Assembly (NCBI GenBank): GCA_036679405.1 | Contig: JAVBVZ010000005.1 | Span: forward strand, 1 to 64,000 | Origin: JAEYKI01 sp036679405 | Lineage (GTDB): Bacteria; Bacillota; Clostridia; Christensenellales; Christensenellaceae | Length of the DNA stretch: 64,000 bases | Direction: 5' to 3' | Shown: piece after piece, positions 1 through 8,904 of the stretch | Layout of the letters: each line of letters opens with the position of its first letter | Position numbering within the stretch: position 1 is the stretch's first letter | Program-made: the position numbers and the translations under genes | Notes under the pieces: model-generated | What the model was told of the DNA's origin: nothing | What the model saw: the letters and a program-made list of their open reading frames with translations, nothing else | Database searches by the model: none

Positions 1-50
1 TTAAATTCTTTACTGTAAGTGCGGTTTGTTCCTCCTTTGGGTCGTCCCAT
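1..50 (-). CDS. IS3-family transposase OrfA, N-terminal fragment (runs off left edge)
   Basis: Reading leftwards from an ATG at position 50, the peptide begins MGRPKGGTNRTYSKEF and continues past the window edge. This Arg/Lys-rich start is typical of the helix-turn-helix OrfA proteins of IS3-group insertion sequences. A GGAGG Shine-Dalgarno lies at 58-62, eight bases upstream, which favours this ATG over an in-frame ATG at 65. Only about 16 codons are visible, so the assignment rests on the N-terminal signature alone. Confidence 0.5.
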   Translation of the reverse strand, partial: MGRPKGGTNRTYSKEF

Positions 51-63
51 TTTTTCTTCCTCC

Positions 64-106
64 ATAAAAAATGATAGTGGACTTTTTTCTGTCCACTATC
101 ATTATA
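64..106 (-). terminator. Strong hairpin with T-run between membrane-protein gene and transposase; possible IS end
   Basis: A 13-bp inverted repeat (AATGATAGTGGAC with its complement, 8-nt spacer) at 71-104 is followed on the minus strand by six Ts. It fits an intrinsic terminator for the gene ending at 136. It also sits just upstream of the transposase start and begins with TGATAGTGGAC, so it may be part of the insertion-sequence end. The two readings cannot be separated here. Confidence 0.55.
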
Positions 107-135
107 CCAGTTCACGGAAGGCGGGCTTTTTCCTT

Positions 136-1587
136 TTAATTCGTTACTTTAAAAGGAATACTGCTGGTATCCAGAACCCCATACCAGAGCGGGAAGCCCG
201 CCGTATTCCAAAGAACCAACAGGGCGACCAGTTTGGCAACAGCAATAATAATGATGAGTCCCGCCAGTCCGCCGGGTTTCTCCATATGCGTCATTTGGAA
301 ATAAAGCAGGATCAAAAACAGCATGTTGGGTAAAAAGGCCGTACGCGCGCCCGAATAATAAAACACAGGCGTAAACGTCATCAATACAATGGATGCAATG
401 GCGGCAAAATAAACCAATATATAGTAAAATGAACGTTCGCTTTTCCCCCAGATAAAAAATATATTGACGGGAATCAGCAGCAGAGAAATTCCCCAGAAAA
501 CATACGGCAAAATTTGGCTGAGCTTTGAAATGTTTTGTGCATCTATATAATTAAACGTAAACAACATCTGAAAGTTCTGCGTGAACATTCCGAAAACATT
601 GGAATCAACCGGGGAAAGCTGCCGCACAAACATAATAACGGCAACCGTAACGGAAAGGGCGGCAAATACTTTCAGAACTTTTTTGTCCGCCTTTTTAAAA
701 AGCGCAATGCCCGTTGCCAGCCATAAGAACATCAGGGGCAGATAAGACTGGTTGATCAGTGTATTCATGGTATAGTGTGCAATGATCGCCAGCCGCTGCT
801 TTAATTCGAGCGTCTCAAAAAGAGGAAAGGTCCCAATATTTGCGGCAAACCGGAGCGCTTCGCCCGGCGCCGACATGGAAATCAACGTAGATATGAGCGC
901 TACCGCTGTCAGTATCAGCAAGAACCAGCGCGGCTTTTTGGTCTTGATAAAAAGATATATCCAGGTAACGCCTGCGGCCGCAATCAAGCAAACGGTGATC
1001 TGCTCCATACTGAATGCCAGCAGGACCGCGCAAACCAGCGAAACAATTTTGAGCCAGGTTTTTACTTTGTATTCCCTGTTTTTGAGTGTAAATATAAACG
1101 GCGTAAACGCCACGATCCCCATCACGAACGGCAGCAGATAGCTCGTAGTTCCGGAGACCCAAAACACGGACGGGGATAAAACGTTGGAATTAATGATGCC
1201 AAATCCAAAACAGCATAAGTAGGCAAAAAGGCATTTGCGCGCCTGCGTCATCTCTTTGCCAATTGTAACCCACTTGTAGATCGCAAAAGACCCTGCTACA
1301 ATCATGCCTGTACAAAGCCATTTCCACAAAAAGAAAAGTTCTCCCGTAATAAAGAAATTGAGAGAATCCGTAAACAGCCTGCCCGACCATGTATTGAAAC
1401 GGTAGCTCATATAATCAAAAAAATCATACTTCAGATGCATCTCAGAAACAATAAGGTCGTCCCCCGGCATCAATGGGACACGATTGAATAAAATGAACAT
1501 AAATACCGCAAATACCGCAAACGCCAAAGCGGGAGAGAGTAATATTTTCTTAGCGCGGCTCTGGCCGTATAAAAGATTTTCCTGCAT
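136..1587 (-). CDS. Polytopic membrane protein, DUF6056-like (possible GT-C type)
   Basis: A 483-residue protein made almost entirely of hydrophobic segments, about eleven to thirteen membrane spans. The loop after the first span carries PGDD (41-44), and WSGR follows at 67-70. An acidic pair followed by a (W/T)xGR motif is characteristic of the DUF6056 family of uncharacterised membrane proteins, and acidic residues in that loop recall GT-C glycosyltransferases that use lipid-linked sugars. That function is inference. The start has an AAAGG ribosome site and a TTTACA/TATAAT promoter upstream. A divergent homologue begins at 1794, so the two look like a duplicated pair beside the pse-type operon. 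Confidence 0.6.
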   Translation of the reverse strand: MQENLLYGQSRAKKILLSPALAFAVFAVFMFILFNRVPLMPGDDLIVSEMHLKYDFFDYMSYRFNTWSGRLFTDSLNFFITGELFFLWKWLCTGMIVAGSFAIYKWVTIGKEMTQARKCLFAYLCCFGFGIINSNVLSPSVFWVSGTTSYLLPFVMGIVAFTPFIFTLKNREYKVKTWLKIVSLVCAVLLAFSMEQITVCLIAAAGVTWIYLFIKTKKPRWFLLILTAVALISTLISMSAPGEALRFAANIGTFPLFETLELKQRLAIIAHYTMNTLINQSYLPLMFLWLATGIALFKKADKKVLKVFAALSVTVAVIMFVRQLSPVDSNVFGMFTQNFQMLFTFNYIDAQNISKLSQILPYVFWGISLLLIPVNIFFIWGKSERSFYYILVYFAAIASIVLMTFTPVFYYSGARTAFLPNMLFLILLYFQMTHMEKPGGLAGLIIIIAVAKLVALLVLWNTAGFPLWYGVLDTSSIPFKVTN

Positions 1588-1642
1588 AATAAAAACCTTT
1601 CGTCATATAATAATGGGAATCCGGATGATCCTTCTTTAAACT

Positions 1643-1672
1643 ATTATATATAATACTTTTCAGAAATGTAAA
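1643..1672 (-). promoter_or_regulatory. Promoter for the leftward DUF6056-like gene
   Basis: On the minus strand, TTTACA (1667-1672) and TATAAT (1643-1648) are separated by 18 bases. They lie about 55 bases upstream of the ATG at 1587. Confidence 0.6.
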
Positions 1673-1722
1673 GAATTAATAAAAAATGTTTACACTCTGC
1701 GCAAAGAGTTTGTCCGCAATTA

Positions 1723-1752
1723 TTTACAAAAAAGGTTATTTTTTGGTATAAT
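1723..1752 (+). promoter_or_regulatory. Promoter for the rightward DUF6056-like gene
   Basis: TTTACA (1723-1728) and TATAAT (1747-1752) are separated by 18 bases. They lie about 40 bases upstream of the ATG at 1794, in the divergent intergenic space. Confidence 0.6.
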
Positions 1753-1793
1753 TAGTTAACCCGTTTTAAAACCGTTATTCAGGTATACATGAT

Positions 1794-3413
1794 ATGAATA
1801 AAAATGAATTAACCCGATCAGAAAATCTAAATGTGTTTTTCATTTTTGCCCTCTTCTTCATGTTTCTTATGCTCGAACACAGCCTGGTCTACGAATATTT
1901 TGACGACTACGGCTATGCCTCCCTTTCTTTTGTCAACAATGTCCCGGATGTTCAGGGCACGCATTTCACATTCCCCCAACTTGTTTATTTTTACAAACTG
2001 CATTACATGACGGTAACAGGCAGAATTTTTTTCCAAAGCCTGATGACCATAACCTTAAGCGCCGGGCTCTGGTGCATACGCACTGTACAATGTGCTTTCA
2101 TTACGCTCATTTTTTTTATGATCTACAAAATAGTCATCTTGCGCCCGGCCGAAAGCAAAATGTCTTCGGGGCGTAACCGTGTGCTTTCCGCCCTTGCCGT
2201 CTGCCTGTCTTATGGACTTTTGGAACTTTATATTCTTGATAAAAGCATTTATTGGTTCACCGCATCCGCTGTCTACCTGTGGCCTCTGCTCCCCTTTCTG
2301 TTCGGCATCTACATCCTTTTCCGCAGTATTTCAGGCGAATCCATTCGTCCAGCCATAAAAGTCGCAGCCCTGCTCTGCCTGGGTTTCGCCGCGGCGGCGC
2401 AGGAGCAGATTTCAATTGCTTCTTTATTCGTCTTAGCCGCCCTTCTGGTATACAAAATTTTAAAACAAAGAAAGCTGTCCGCCTTTGAAATTTTCGCTCT
2501 TCTTTTTGTACTGAGCGGCTGTTTATTCCTTTTCCTTGCGCCCGCAAACGCTTGCAGAAGTGAAGCGCTCAAGTTGGAACCCAGTTTCACCGAATACTTA
2601 AATCTACCGATCGTCCACCGTATAACCGTCGGAGCGCGTATCATGATGCAGTATTTGTTCAGCAAAAACTATTTTCTCCTGGTTTTGGGCCTACTGTCCT
2701 GTGGAAGCTATATGAGCTTCATGCTCATCCGCAAAAAAAAAGGCTTACTTCCGCTCAACATTATGCTTTTGGTATTCAGCATTTTATCAGTTGCCGCAAT
2801 GCTTGTATATAACGACGGCCTGTTTACCCTGATTGTTGCGAAAGGGTTTTCAGACAAACTGGCTTACCTCTGCATCGGTTTTATCTGTTTGCTTCTTTTG
2901 TACGGCTATATACGGTATTATCAGGCGGTACAGCGTCCCCTGATGTGGATTCTTTTTCTCGCCGGCGTTTTGTCCGCCGCTTCGGTCATTGTTTCTTTCC
3001 TCCCAATATCAGGCAGGCTGTACATTCCCTTTGCCATCATCTCGCTTATTGTCATCTCGGACATGATCTGCGATTTTTTGTCCGTGGTCCGCTCAAAACA
3101 CATCAAAACCGTCTTTTTTCTCCTTCTAATGATCGTGATGGCCTCAAACGTATTTAATTATACACAAAAAGTCTACCGGACAACGGGGACAAACATTAAA
3201 AATGCTCTTGTTCTAAAAGAGTCTTCCCTGCGTATCCACAATGGTGAAAATATAACCGTAATCCATTTAGAGCCGTATCCGAATATAGAAAGCGACGCCC
3301 TTCATCCCAATTCCGGAACATACACAATATACAGACAAAGCACACTCGATTGCATCAAAGAATACTACGATCTGCCGCCGGACATCACCTTTGTTTTTGA
3401 CTGGGATAGCTGA
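1794..3413 (+). CDS. Polytopic membrane protein, DUF6056-like (possible GT-C type)
   Basis: A 539-residue protein with about twelve predicted membrane spans and a soluble C-terminal tail of roughly 80 residues. After the first span it carries FDDYGY (D37, D38) and then VTGR (74-77), the same arrangement as PGDD/WSGR in the divergent neighbour, so both appear to belong to one family. The tail ends with DLPPDITFVFDWDS. The ribosome site before the ATG is weak (AGG about 18 bases upstream). The gene lies upstream of the glycosyltransferase/PseBC operon but has its own promoter. A role in decorating a surface glycan is inferred from context only. Confidence 0.6.
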   Translation: MNKNELTRSENLNVFFIFALFFMFLMLEHSLVYEYFDDYGYASLSFVNNVPDVQGTHFTFPQLVYFYKLHYMTVTGRIFFQSLMTITLSAGLWCIRTVQCAFITLIFFMIYKIVILRPAESKMSSGRNRVLSALAVCLSYGLLELYILDKSIYWFTASAVYLWPLLPFLFGIYILFRSISGESIRPAIKVAALLCLGFAAAAQEQISIASLFVLAALLVYKILKQRKLSAFEIFALLFVLSGCLFLFLAPANACRSEALKLEPSFTEYLNLPIVHRITVGARIMMQYLFSKNYFLLVLGLLSCGSYMSFMLIRKKKGLLPLNIMLLVFSILSVAAMLVYNDGLFTLIVAKGFSDKLAYLCIGFICLLLLYGYIRYYQAVQRPLMWILFLAGVLSAASVIVSFLPISGRLYIPFAIISLIVISDMICDFLSVVRSKHIKTVFFLLLMIVMASNVFNYTQKVYRTTGTNIKNALVLKESSLRIHNGENITVIHLEPYPNIESDALHPNSGTYTIYRQSTLDCIKEYYDLPPDITFVFDWDS

Positions 3414-3447
3414 CCGCCTTCATTTTTTTGCACAAAAGTCTTCTTCA

Positions 3448-3476
3448 TTGAAAAAAACAAGAAAAAATGCTAAAAT
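3448..3476 (+). promoter_or_regulatory. Promoter of the glycosyltransferase-pseBC operon
   Basis: TTGAAA (3448-3453) and TAAAAT (3471-3476) have 17-base spacing. They are followed by an 87-base untranslated region and an AGAGGTG ribosome site before the ATG at 3564. Confidence 0.55.
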
Positions 3477-3563
3477 GCAATTTGAGCCGTATCCCGGATG
3501 TTATATGGATTTTCAAGACATTGAAGCCGTCCATGCTCCGCAAACAAAAAAAGAGGTGCCTGC

Positions 3564-4691
3564 ATGATCGCAATTGTATGTGATACTCCCTATCAGCTGA
3601 TGAGCGCCATCATGGTGGCCGCTTCGTTGGACAAAAATGAAGAGCTGATTTTTTTTATCAATACCTACCTGTATTTCAAAGAACAAAAATTTGATTATGC
3701 AGACAGCCATCCCCGGGTCCGCCGCATATGCTATTACGGTAAAAAGCAAATGGCCGCCGGGCGCCTTCTTTTGGGTTTGGCAAACCCGTTAAGCATGCTT
3801 CGTTCCATAGACGGATTTGATCCAGGCGTCCGTCTGTCCTGCATTATTTCTTCCCGCACAACATACATTGCAACCTATTTGTATAATTATTTTTTCAAAA
3901 AAAACAATGATCTCAAGCTCTTCTTGGTTGAAGAAGGCATCGGCGAATATTCCAGCAGGCTTATAGATACGCGTTTTACCCGTGCCTGTGCCTTTTTGCA
4001 TCAAAAAACACACTTGGACCACGTAAGCAAAGCTTATTTCAGTGCGCCCGGCCTGTATCCTTACAAGACCGGTTTTCCCATAACCAATGTTCCGTCTTTA
4101 AACCCTGACAGCCGCGGGATCATTGAGTCTATGTTCAGCCTGAAAAACACAGAAAATGAAGATGTCTTATCTTCTTACTCCTGTATTGTTTTAAGTGAAC
4201 CTACCACCGCCGAGTTAAAAGACAGGCAGTTGGTAGACGAATACAACTGCACAGAAAACCGCATCTTAAAAACAGTATCCACTGTGGTTGGCGCAGGCAA
4301 TGCGGTTATAAAGGCGCATCCGATTGATCCGAATTTCAAAAACGACCAAATCAAGAGCTACTATACAAAATTGCCTATGGAATCCCTGCTTCTTCATATG
4401 AACCCGGAGCAGAAAATATTTATCTCACCCATGTCCACGGCTATGCTCACACCAAAGCTCCTTTTTGGGAAAGAGCCTTTTTTGATATTTACCTATAAAA
4501 TGCTGCTTGGCCCCATCCGCGCCCATGTCGGAGACGAGGCGCATTTTAATCGTTATCTCGACTTTTTAAACAATTTCATAGCCGCTTATTCAGATCCTTC
4601 CAGGTGTGCCGTTCCCGAATCTATCGAAGAACTGGAAGAGGCCCTGTCTGTTTTTTCAAGGCGTGCAAAAGAGTTGCAATCACAGAAATAA
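3564..4691 (+). CDS. GT52/polysialyltransferase-like glycosyltransferase
   Basis: A soluble 375-residue protein starting MIAIVCDTPYQLMSAI, the kind of N-terminus found in the GT52 (PF07922) and alpha-2,8-polysialyltransferase (PF07388) group, where a CxTPYQL stretch opens the first Rossmann domain. Further GT-B features are an EEGIGEYSSR stretch (123-132), KAHP at 250-253 and a SPMSTAM segment near 288-294 that would face the CMP-sugar. Many relatives transfer nonulosonic acids. Placement directly before PseB, PseC and a cytidylyltransferase suggests a nonulosonic or related amino-sugar transferase. Family membership is from motif recognition; the donor is inferred. Confidence 0.6.
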   Translation: MIAIVCDTPYQLMSAIMVAASLDKNEELIFFINTYLYFKEQKFDYADSHPRVRRICYYGKKQMAAGRLLLGLANPLSMLRSIDGFDPGVRLSCIISSRTTYIATYLYNYFFKKNNDLKLFLVEEGIGEYSSRLIDTRFTRACAFLHQKTHLDHVSKAYFSAPGLYPYKTGFPITNVPSLNPDSRGIIESMFSLKNTENEDVLSSYSCIVLSEPTTAELKDRQLVDEYNCTENRILKTVSTVVGAGNAVIKAHPIDPNFKNDQIKSYYTKLPMESLLLHMNPEQKIFISPMSTAMLTPKLLFGKEPFLIFTYKMLLGPIRAHVGDEAHFNRYLDFLNNFIAAYSDPSRCAVPESIEELEEALSVFSRRAKELQSQK

Positions 4692-4703
4692 CGATGCTAT
4701 AAT
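4674..4703 (+). promoter_or_regulatory. Internal promoter before pseB
   Basis: TTGCAA (4674-4679) and TATAAT (4698-4703) with an 18-base spacer overlap the 3' end of the transferase gene. They lie 40 bases upstream of the pseB ATG. Confidence 0.5.
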
Positions 4704-4743
4704 AAACTTTAGACTAAATTTAAATCTAGGGAGTTTTTGTGTA

Positions 4744-5736
4744 ATGTTGGATAACAAAACCATCTTGATCACAGGCGGAACAGGTTCGTTCGGCAATTAT
4801 TTCACCAACTATGTTCTGAATCATTACAAACCCAAAAAGATCATTATTTATTCGAGGGATGAATTCAAGCAATTCAACATGCGCAATAAATTTAAAGAAT
4901 ATGATTCTCTCCTGCGCTTCTTCATTGGAGATGTCCGGGACAAAGAGCGGCTTCTGCGCGCGTTCAACGGGGTCGACTACTGCATCCATGCGGCAGCTAT
5001 GAAACAGGTCCCCGCCTGCGAATATAACCCGATCGAAGCCATAAAAACCAACATCCACGGCGCAACCAATGTGATCGACGCGGCTTTGGACCGCGGCGTA
5101 TCCAAGGTCGTGGCCCTCTCGACGGACAAAGCGGTAAATCCGGTCAACCTTTACGGCGGTACAAAACTGGTATCGGACAAGCTCTTTGTTTCGGCCAACG
5201 CCTATTCCGGCGCGGACGGAACCGTTTTTTCCATTGTACGTTACGGAAATGTGGCTGGTTCCCGCGGTTCGGTCATCCCGTTCTTTTCGGCGTTGATCGA
5301 TCAGGGTAAAAAAAGCCTGCCCATTACGGATTTCCGCATGACACGTTTTTGGATAGATCTTGAGCAAGGCGTTAGCCTGGTTTTGAAGGCCCTCGCTGAA
5401 TCCAAGGGCGGAGAAACCTACATCTCAAAGATCCCTTCTTTCAAAATTACCGACCTTGCCCAGGCCATGCTGCCGGGCTGTGAGCTGGAAGAAATCGGCA
5501 TACGTGAAGGAGAAAAGCTGCACGAAGTGATGGTCGCAAAAGAAGATTCTCCCCATACTTTTGAGTATGACAAGCATTATATCATCTATCCTCATATGGA
5601 ATGGTGGTCAACCAAAGACCACTTTACCCCTGGCGGCACAAAGGTTCCGGATGGGTTTGAATACAACTCCGGAAACAATAAGGAATGGCTGGATATCGGC
5701 CGTCTAGCCCAGTTGCTCACATTTTATAAAAAATAA
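4744..5736 (+). CDS. pseB: UDP-N-acetylglucosamine 4,6-dehydratase (inverting), PseB type
   Basis: A 330-residue extended SDR enzyme. It should convert UDP-GlcNAc to UDP-2-acetamido-2,6-dideoxy-beta-L-arabino-hexos-4-ulose, the first step of pseudaminic acid and related sugar synthesis. Visible features are the nucleotide-binding TGGTGSFG (10-17), the STDK segment (126-129) and catalytic YGGTK with Tyr137 and Lys141. The aspartate-lysine pair is that of the inverting dehydratases. The frame is open further upstream, but the ATG at 4744 is preceded by AGGGAG at 4728-4733 and matches the family N-terminus. pseC follows after 11 bases. Confidence 0.9.
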   Translation: MLDNKTILITGGTGSFGNYFTNYVLNHYKPKKIIIYSRDEFKQFNMRNKFKEYDSLLRFFIGDVRDKERLLRAFNGVDYCIHAAAMKQVPACEYNPIEAIKTNIHGATNVIDAALDRGVSKVVALSTDKAVNPVNLYGGTKLVSDKLFVSANAYSGADGTVFSIVRYGNVAGSRGSVIPFFSALIDQGKKSLPITDFRMTRFWIDLEQGVSLVLKALAESKGGETYISKIPSFKITDLAQAMLPGCELEEIGIREGEKLHEVMVAKEDSPHTFEYDKHYIIYPHMEWWSTKDHFTPGGTKVPDGFEYNSGNNKEWLDIGRLAQLLTFYKK

Positions 5737-5747
5737 CGGAGTTTTCA

Positions 5748-6944
5748 ATGGAAAAACTTGCAATACTGGGCGGAAATCCCGTCCGGGAAACCTATCTGTC
5801 TTACGGAAAACAAACGATCGATGAAGATGACATTCTTGCGGTCACCCGGGTGTTAAAAAGCGACTTTTTGACTTGCGGACCCAAGGTGTCTGAAGTTGAA
5901 GATGCGCTGGGGCAAATCGGCGGAGCAAATTATGCTACCGTCGTATCCAACGGCACGGCCGCTTTGCACTGTGCCTGCCTGGCGGCAGGAATCGGCCCGG
6001 GCGACGAAGTTATTGTCCCTCCGATTACTTTTGCGGCTTCCTCCAACTGCGTCCTTTACTGTGGTGCCACGCCGGTATTTGCGGATATAGATCCAAATAC
6101 CTGGGAAATATCTCCCGAACAGATCAAAAGGAAACTAACGTCCAAAACAAAAGCAGTCATTGCTGTGGATTACACCGGCCAGGCATGTGACTATTCTGCT
6201 ATCCTGCAAATATGCAAGGAACACGGACTTTTGCTGATTGAAGATGCCGCTCATTCCATCGGAACGCGCTATTTCGGCAAACCGGTGGGCAGTTTTGCAG
6301 ATATGACTGCCTTTAGCTTTCACCCGGTCAAAACTGTTACCGCCGGCGAAGGCGGCGCTGTTCTCACCAATTCATCAGATCTGCATCAAAAGCTTCAGCT
6401 TATCTCGAAGCACGGAATCACCCACAATAAAAATCTTTATTCAAAAGAAAAGGACAGCCAGTGGTACTATGAGCAGATCGGCCTTGGATACAATTACAGA
6501 ATCACGGACCTGCAATGCGCCCTGCTTCTCTCCCAGCTCAAAAAGCTGGGCCGTTTCGCAGCCCGCCGGCAGGCCATCACACAGCAATACAAGGATGCGC
6601 TGTCTTCCCTGCCCGAATTAACGCTTCAGCAGGAAACGCCGGGCAGCGACACCGTCCGTCATCTGTTTGTTGTCCGTTTAAACACACAAATGCTGAAAAC
6701 CGGCCGCAAAGAGATATTTGACGCGCTGCGGGCGGAGAATATCGGCGTACACGTCCACTATATCCCGGTCTATTACTTTCCTTACTACCGCACACTCGGA
6801 TATGAGCCCGGCCTGTGCCCGAATGCGGAAGCGCTCTATCAGGAGATTTTAACGCTTCCCCTTTATTATGCCATGACGGATGCAGATGTGTCGGATGTCG
6901 TCAGCGCCCTGCACAAAGTCATTGGCTTTTACAGGAAAGATTAA
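5748..6944 (+). CDS. pseC: UDP-4-amino-4,6-dideoxy-N-acetyl-beta-L-altrosamine transaminase
   Basis: A 398-residue PLP enzyme of the DegT/DnrJ/EryC1 family, expected to aminate the PseB product at C4. EDAAHSIG (165-172) holds the residues that contact the pyridine ring, and Lys195 in FHPVKTVTAGEGG is the Schiff-base lysine. The N-terminus (GGNPVRETYLSYGKQTIDEDDI) matches PseC rather than other sugar aminotransferases. The gene has a GGAG ribosome site, follows pseB by 11 bases and precedes the cytidylyltransferase by about 30, so the three are surely one operon. Confidence 0.88.
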   Translation: MEKLAILGGNPVRETYLSYGKQTIDEDDILAVTRVLKSDFLTCGPKVSEVEDALGQIGGANYATVVSNGTAALHCACLAAGIGPGDEVIVPPITFAASSNCVLYCGATPVFADIDPNTWEISPEQIKRKLTSKTKAVIAVDYTGQACDYSAILQICKEHGLLLIEDAAHSIGTRYFGKPVGSFADMTAFSFHPVKTVTAGEGGAVLTNSSDLHQKLQLISKHGITHNKNLYSKEKDSQWYYEQIGLGYNYRITDLQCALLLSQLKKLGRFAARRQAITQQYKDALSSLPELTLQQETPGSDTVRHLFVVRLNTQMLKTGRKEIFDALRAENIGVHVHYIPVYYFPYYRTLGYEPGLCPNAEALYQEILTLPLYYAMTDADVSDVVSALHKVIGFYRKD

Positions 6945-6974
6945 TTTTTAGCCATTCAATACAAGGAGACAGCA

Positions 6975-7736
6975 ATGAAATTTTTAGCAGCAATCCAGGC
7001 GCGCTGCGGCTCTTCCCGGCTCCCTGGAAAAATTCTTAAGGATCTTGCAGGCAAGCCCGTACTGCAAAGAGTGGTGGAGAGGGTATCAAAAAGCAAAATG
7101 CTGGACGAAGCCATGGTCCTGACTTCTATTTCCAAAACAGATATCCCAACCATTAAGCTGGTCTCTTCCATGGGATGCAGGATATTTGCAGGCAGCGAAG
7201 ACGACGTACTGGACCGGTATTACCAGGCAGCCCGCCTGATTCGTCCCGAATATGTCATCCGTATCACGGCGGACTGCCCTGTATTTGATCCCCGGATACT
7301 GGATCTGGCCATTTCCCAGCTTAAACCGGAAACCGACTATATGGCCGACCTGAACGATACGCTGGCCAATGGACTGGATCTTGAAATCGTCCGTTTTTCC
7401 GCGCTTAAATATGCCTGGGAAAACGCACAGCTCGCTTCCGAACGCGAGCACGTTACCATGTACATAAAAAACAACCGGGACAAATTTATCCTTCAGGATT
7501 TTCCCTGTCCTATTCCGGACATCGGCCATCACCGGTGGACACTGGATGAACAGGCGGATTATGAGCTTTTATCAGGGATATACAATCATTTTAAAGATCA
7601 GGATTTTTATACAGAGGATATTCTTGACTTTTTAGAGAGTAATCCAGCTTTAAGCCAGGTCAACGCGCATATCATGCGCAATGAAGGCCTCGCAAAATCC
7701 CTGAAAAATGATTATATTGTCAAACAAGAGGACTAA
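6975..7736 (+). CDS. SpsF-like cytidylyltransferase domain protein
   Basis: A 253-residue protein of the CTP_transf_3 superfamily (PF02348). It begins with a QARCGSSRLPGK nucleotide-binding loop (8-19) and has the ADCPVFDP motif near residue 98 that places the metal-binding aspartate. It resembles SpsF of spore-coat polysaccharide clusters and often replaces or accompanies PseF in Gram-positive pse-type loci. A CMP-sugar product is likely by family. PseG, PseH and PseI are absent from this window, so the actual nonulosonate cannot be named. AGGAGA lies eight bases before the ATG, and an intrinsic terminator follows. Confidence 0.7.
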   Translation: MKFLAAIQARCGSSRLPGKILKDLAGKPVLQRVVERVSKSKMLDEAMVLTSISKTDIPTIKLVSSMGCRIFAGSEDDVLDRYYQAARLIRPEYVIRITADCPVFDPRILDLAISQLKPETDYMADLNDTLANGLDLEIVRFSALKYAWENAQLASEREHVTMYIKNNRDKFILQDFPCPIPDIGHHRWTLDEQADYELLSGIYNHFKDQDFYTEDILDFLESNPALSQVNAHIMRNEGLAKSLKNDYIVKQED

Positions 7737-7756
7737 CCCTTTTATAACCGGCATAT

Positions 7757-7802
7757 AAAAAGCCATCGCTTTTTAAAACAAAAATAAAGTGATGGCTTTT
7801 TT
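7757..7802. terminator. Bidirectional terminator between converging operons
   Basis: The stem AGCCATC/GATGGCT (7761-7767 with 7791-7797) is flanked by A-runs on the left and a T-run on the right. It can end both the pse-type operon and the leftward DUF2304 operon. Confidence 0.75.
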
Positions 7803-7825
7803 GGCAATGTTTATACGGCCGTCCG

Positions 7826-8185
7826 CTACCGGTCTTCCGTTTCTTCTTTCCTTGCCTTTTCAAATTCATCAATGGCCACTTTTTGCGCCAGCAAGGTGAT
7901 CTTATCCTGCATCTGAGACATTTTGATCGCCATTAAGAACAATTTGAATGTCAAAAGCCCGATAATCACCAAAAAGAGCAGATTCTGGGGCGACTGTATG
8001 CCCACCAGCGGCGCAAGAAAAATAATAATCTGCGGGAATATGCTGAATATCACAAGCAGGATCGCAAATACAATCCAATAAATCGAATCGGATATATTCA
8101 TGTGGGAATGTCGTATCCTAAAAACAATATAAATGATTGCAAGCACGGCAACCACTATCATAAAAATACTCAGGTTCAGACTCAT
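7826..8185 (-). CDS. DUF2304 small membrane protein
   Basis: A 119-residue protein with three hydrophobic segments (about 5-22, 33-58 and 68-88) followed by a charged cytoplasmic tail that looks helical. This is the DUF2304 layout. Members are usually encoded right after a polyprenyl-phosphate sugar transferase of family GT2, as here, where the GT2 stop and this start overlap as ATGA. It is probably an accessory or anchoring partner of that enzyme. No catalytic motif is visible. Confidence 0.8.
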   Translation of the reverse strand: MSLNLSIFMIVVAVLAIIYIVFRIRHSHMNISDSIYWIVFAILLVIFSIFPQIIIFLAPLVGIQSPQNLLFLVIIGLLTFKLFLMAIKMSQMQDKITLLAQKVAIDEFEKARKEETEDR

Positions 8186-8874
8186 TTAACAACCTTCTTT
8201 CGAAACCACTGGATAATCAGAATCGAGATACTCATCCGCACCATAAAGGCAACGGATTTTCCAAAAGTAAAGTAACTCCTTCCGGCCTGCCGGTCATTCA
8301 TCCGCACCGGCACTTCCGTCATCTTTGCACCGTTCCTAACCAAAAAGGCCCATGTGTCCGGCTCCGGGCCAAGGTTTAAGTTGTCGCACAGCGCGCGGAT
8401 CATCTTCTTGTTCACCATCCGCATCCCGGACGTAGGATCCGTCATGGGCACGCCGGTTGTCAGCTTAAAAAAGAAACTAATGATGCCCGACCCGGCTACA
8501 CGCAGCCCTCCGCGTTTTTTTTCCTCCAGAAAACGGGACCCCACCACGATATCATACCCTTCCATCATTTTTTCAACCATAGGTTTTATATACTCTGCGT
8601 TATGCTGGCCGTCTCCGTCAAAGGGCATCGCAATATCATACCCTTTATGCAGGGCATACCGTATCCCGGTCTGGAAAACGCCGTCCAGCCCAAGATTAAC
8701 AGGCAACGTAATACATGGAATATCATTTTTCCCACAAACTTTTTTTGTGTCATCTGTGGAACCGTCGTTGATGACCACATAATCAAACGCGGGGCAATGA
8801 AGACGCAGGTCCTCAACAACCCTTTTAATAGTATATTGTTCGTTGTAAGCGGGAATAAATATCAGGACTTTCAT
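8182..8874 (-). CDS. GT2 family glycosyltransferase (dolichol-phosphate-sugar synthase-like)
   Basis: A 230-residue GT-A enzyme starting MKVLIFIPAYNEQYT. It has VINDGST (34-40) for nucleotide binding, DGDGQH (86-91) as the metal-binding DxD and GSRFLEE near 112. This is the pattern of synthases that load a sugar onto a polyprenyl phosphate. A hydrophobic stretch at the C-terminus probably tethers it to the membrane. The frame opens upstream, but the ATG at 8874 matches the family start and lies just after a promoter. It likely supplies lipid-linked donor to nearby GT-C-like membrane proteins. Confidence 0.85.
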   Translation of the reverse strand: MKVLIFIPAYNEQYTIKRVVEDLRLHCPAFDYVVINDGSTDDTKKVCGKNDIPCITLPVNLGLDGVFQTGIRYALHKGYDIAMPFDGDGQHNAEYIKPMVEKMMEGYDIVVGSRFLEEKKRGGLRVAGSGIISFFFKLTTGVPMTDPTSGMRMVNKKMIRALCDNLNLGPEPDTWAFLVRNGAKMTEVPVRMNDRQAGRSYFTFGKSVAFMVRMSISILIIQWFRKKVVK

Positions 8875-8904
8875 AAACCACCCAAATACTTTTAAGCTAG
8901 GTAA

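Noticed and set aside
4726..5367. 213-codon minus-strand frame inside pseB
   Set aside because: It lies wholly antisense to the well-supported PseB gene, lacks a ribosome site and has no recognisable motifs.
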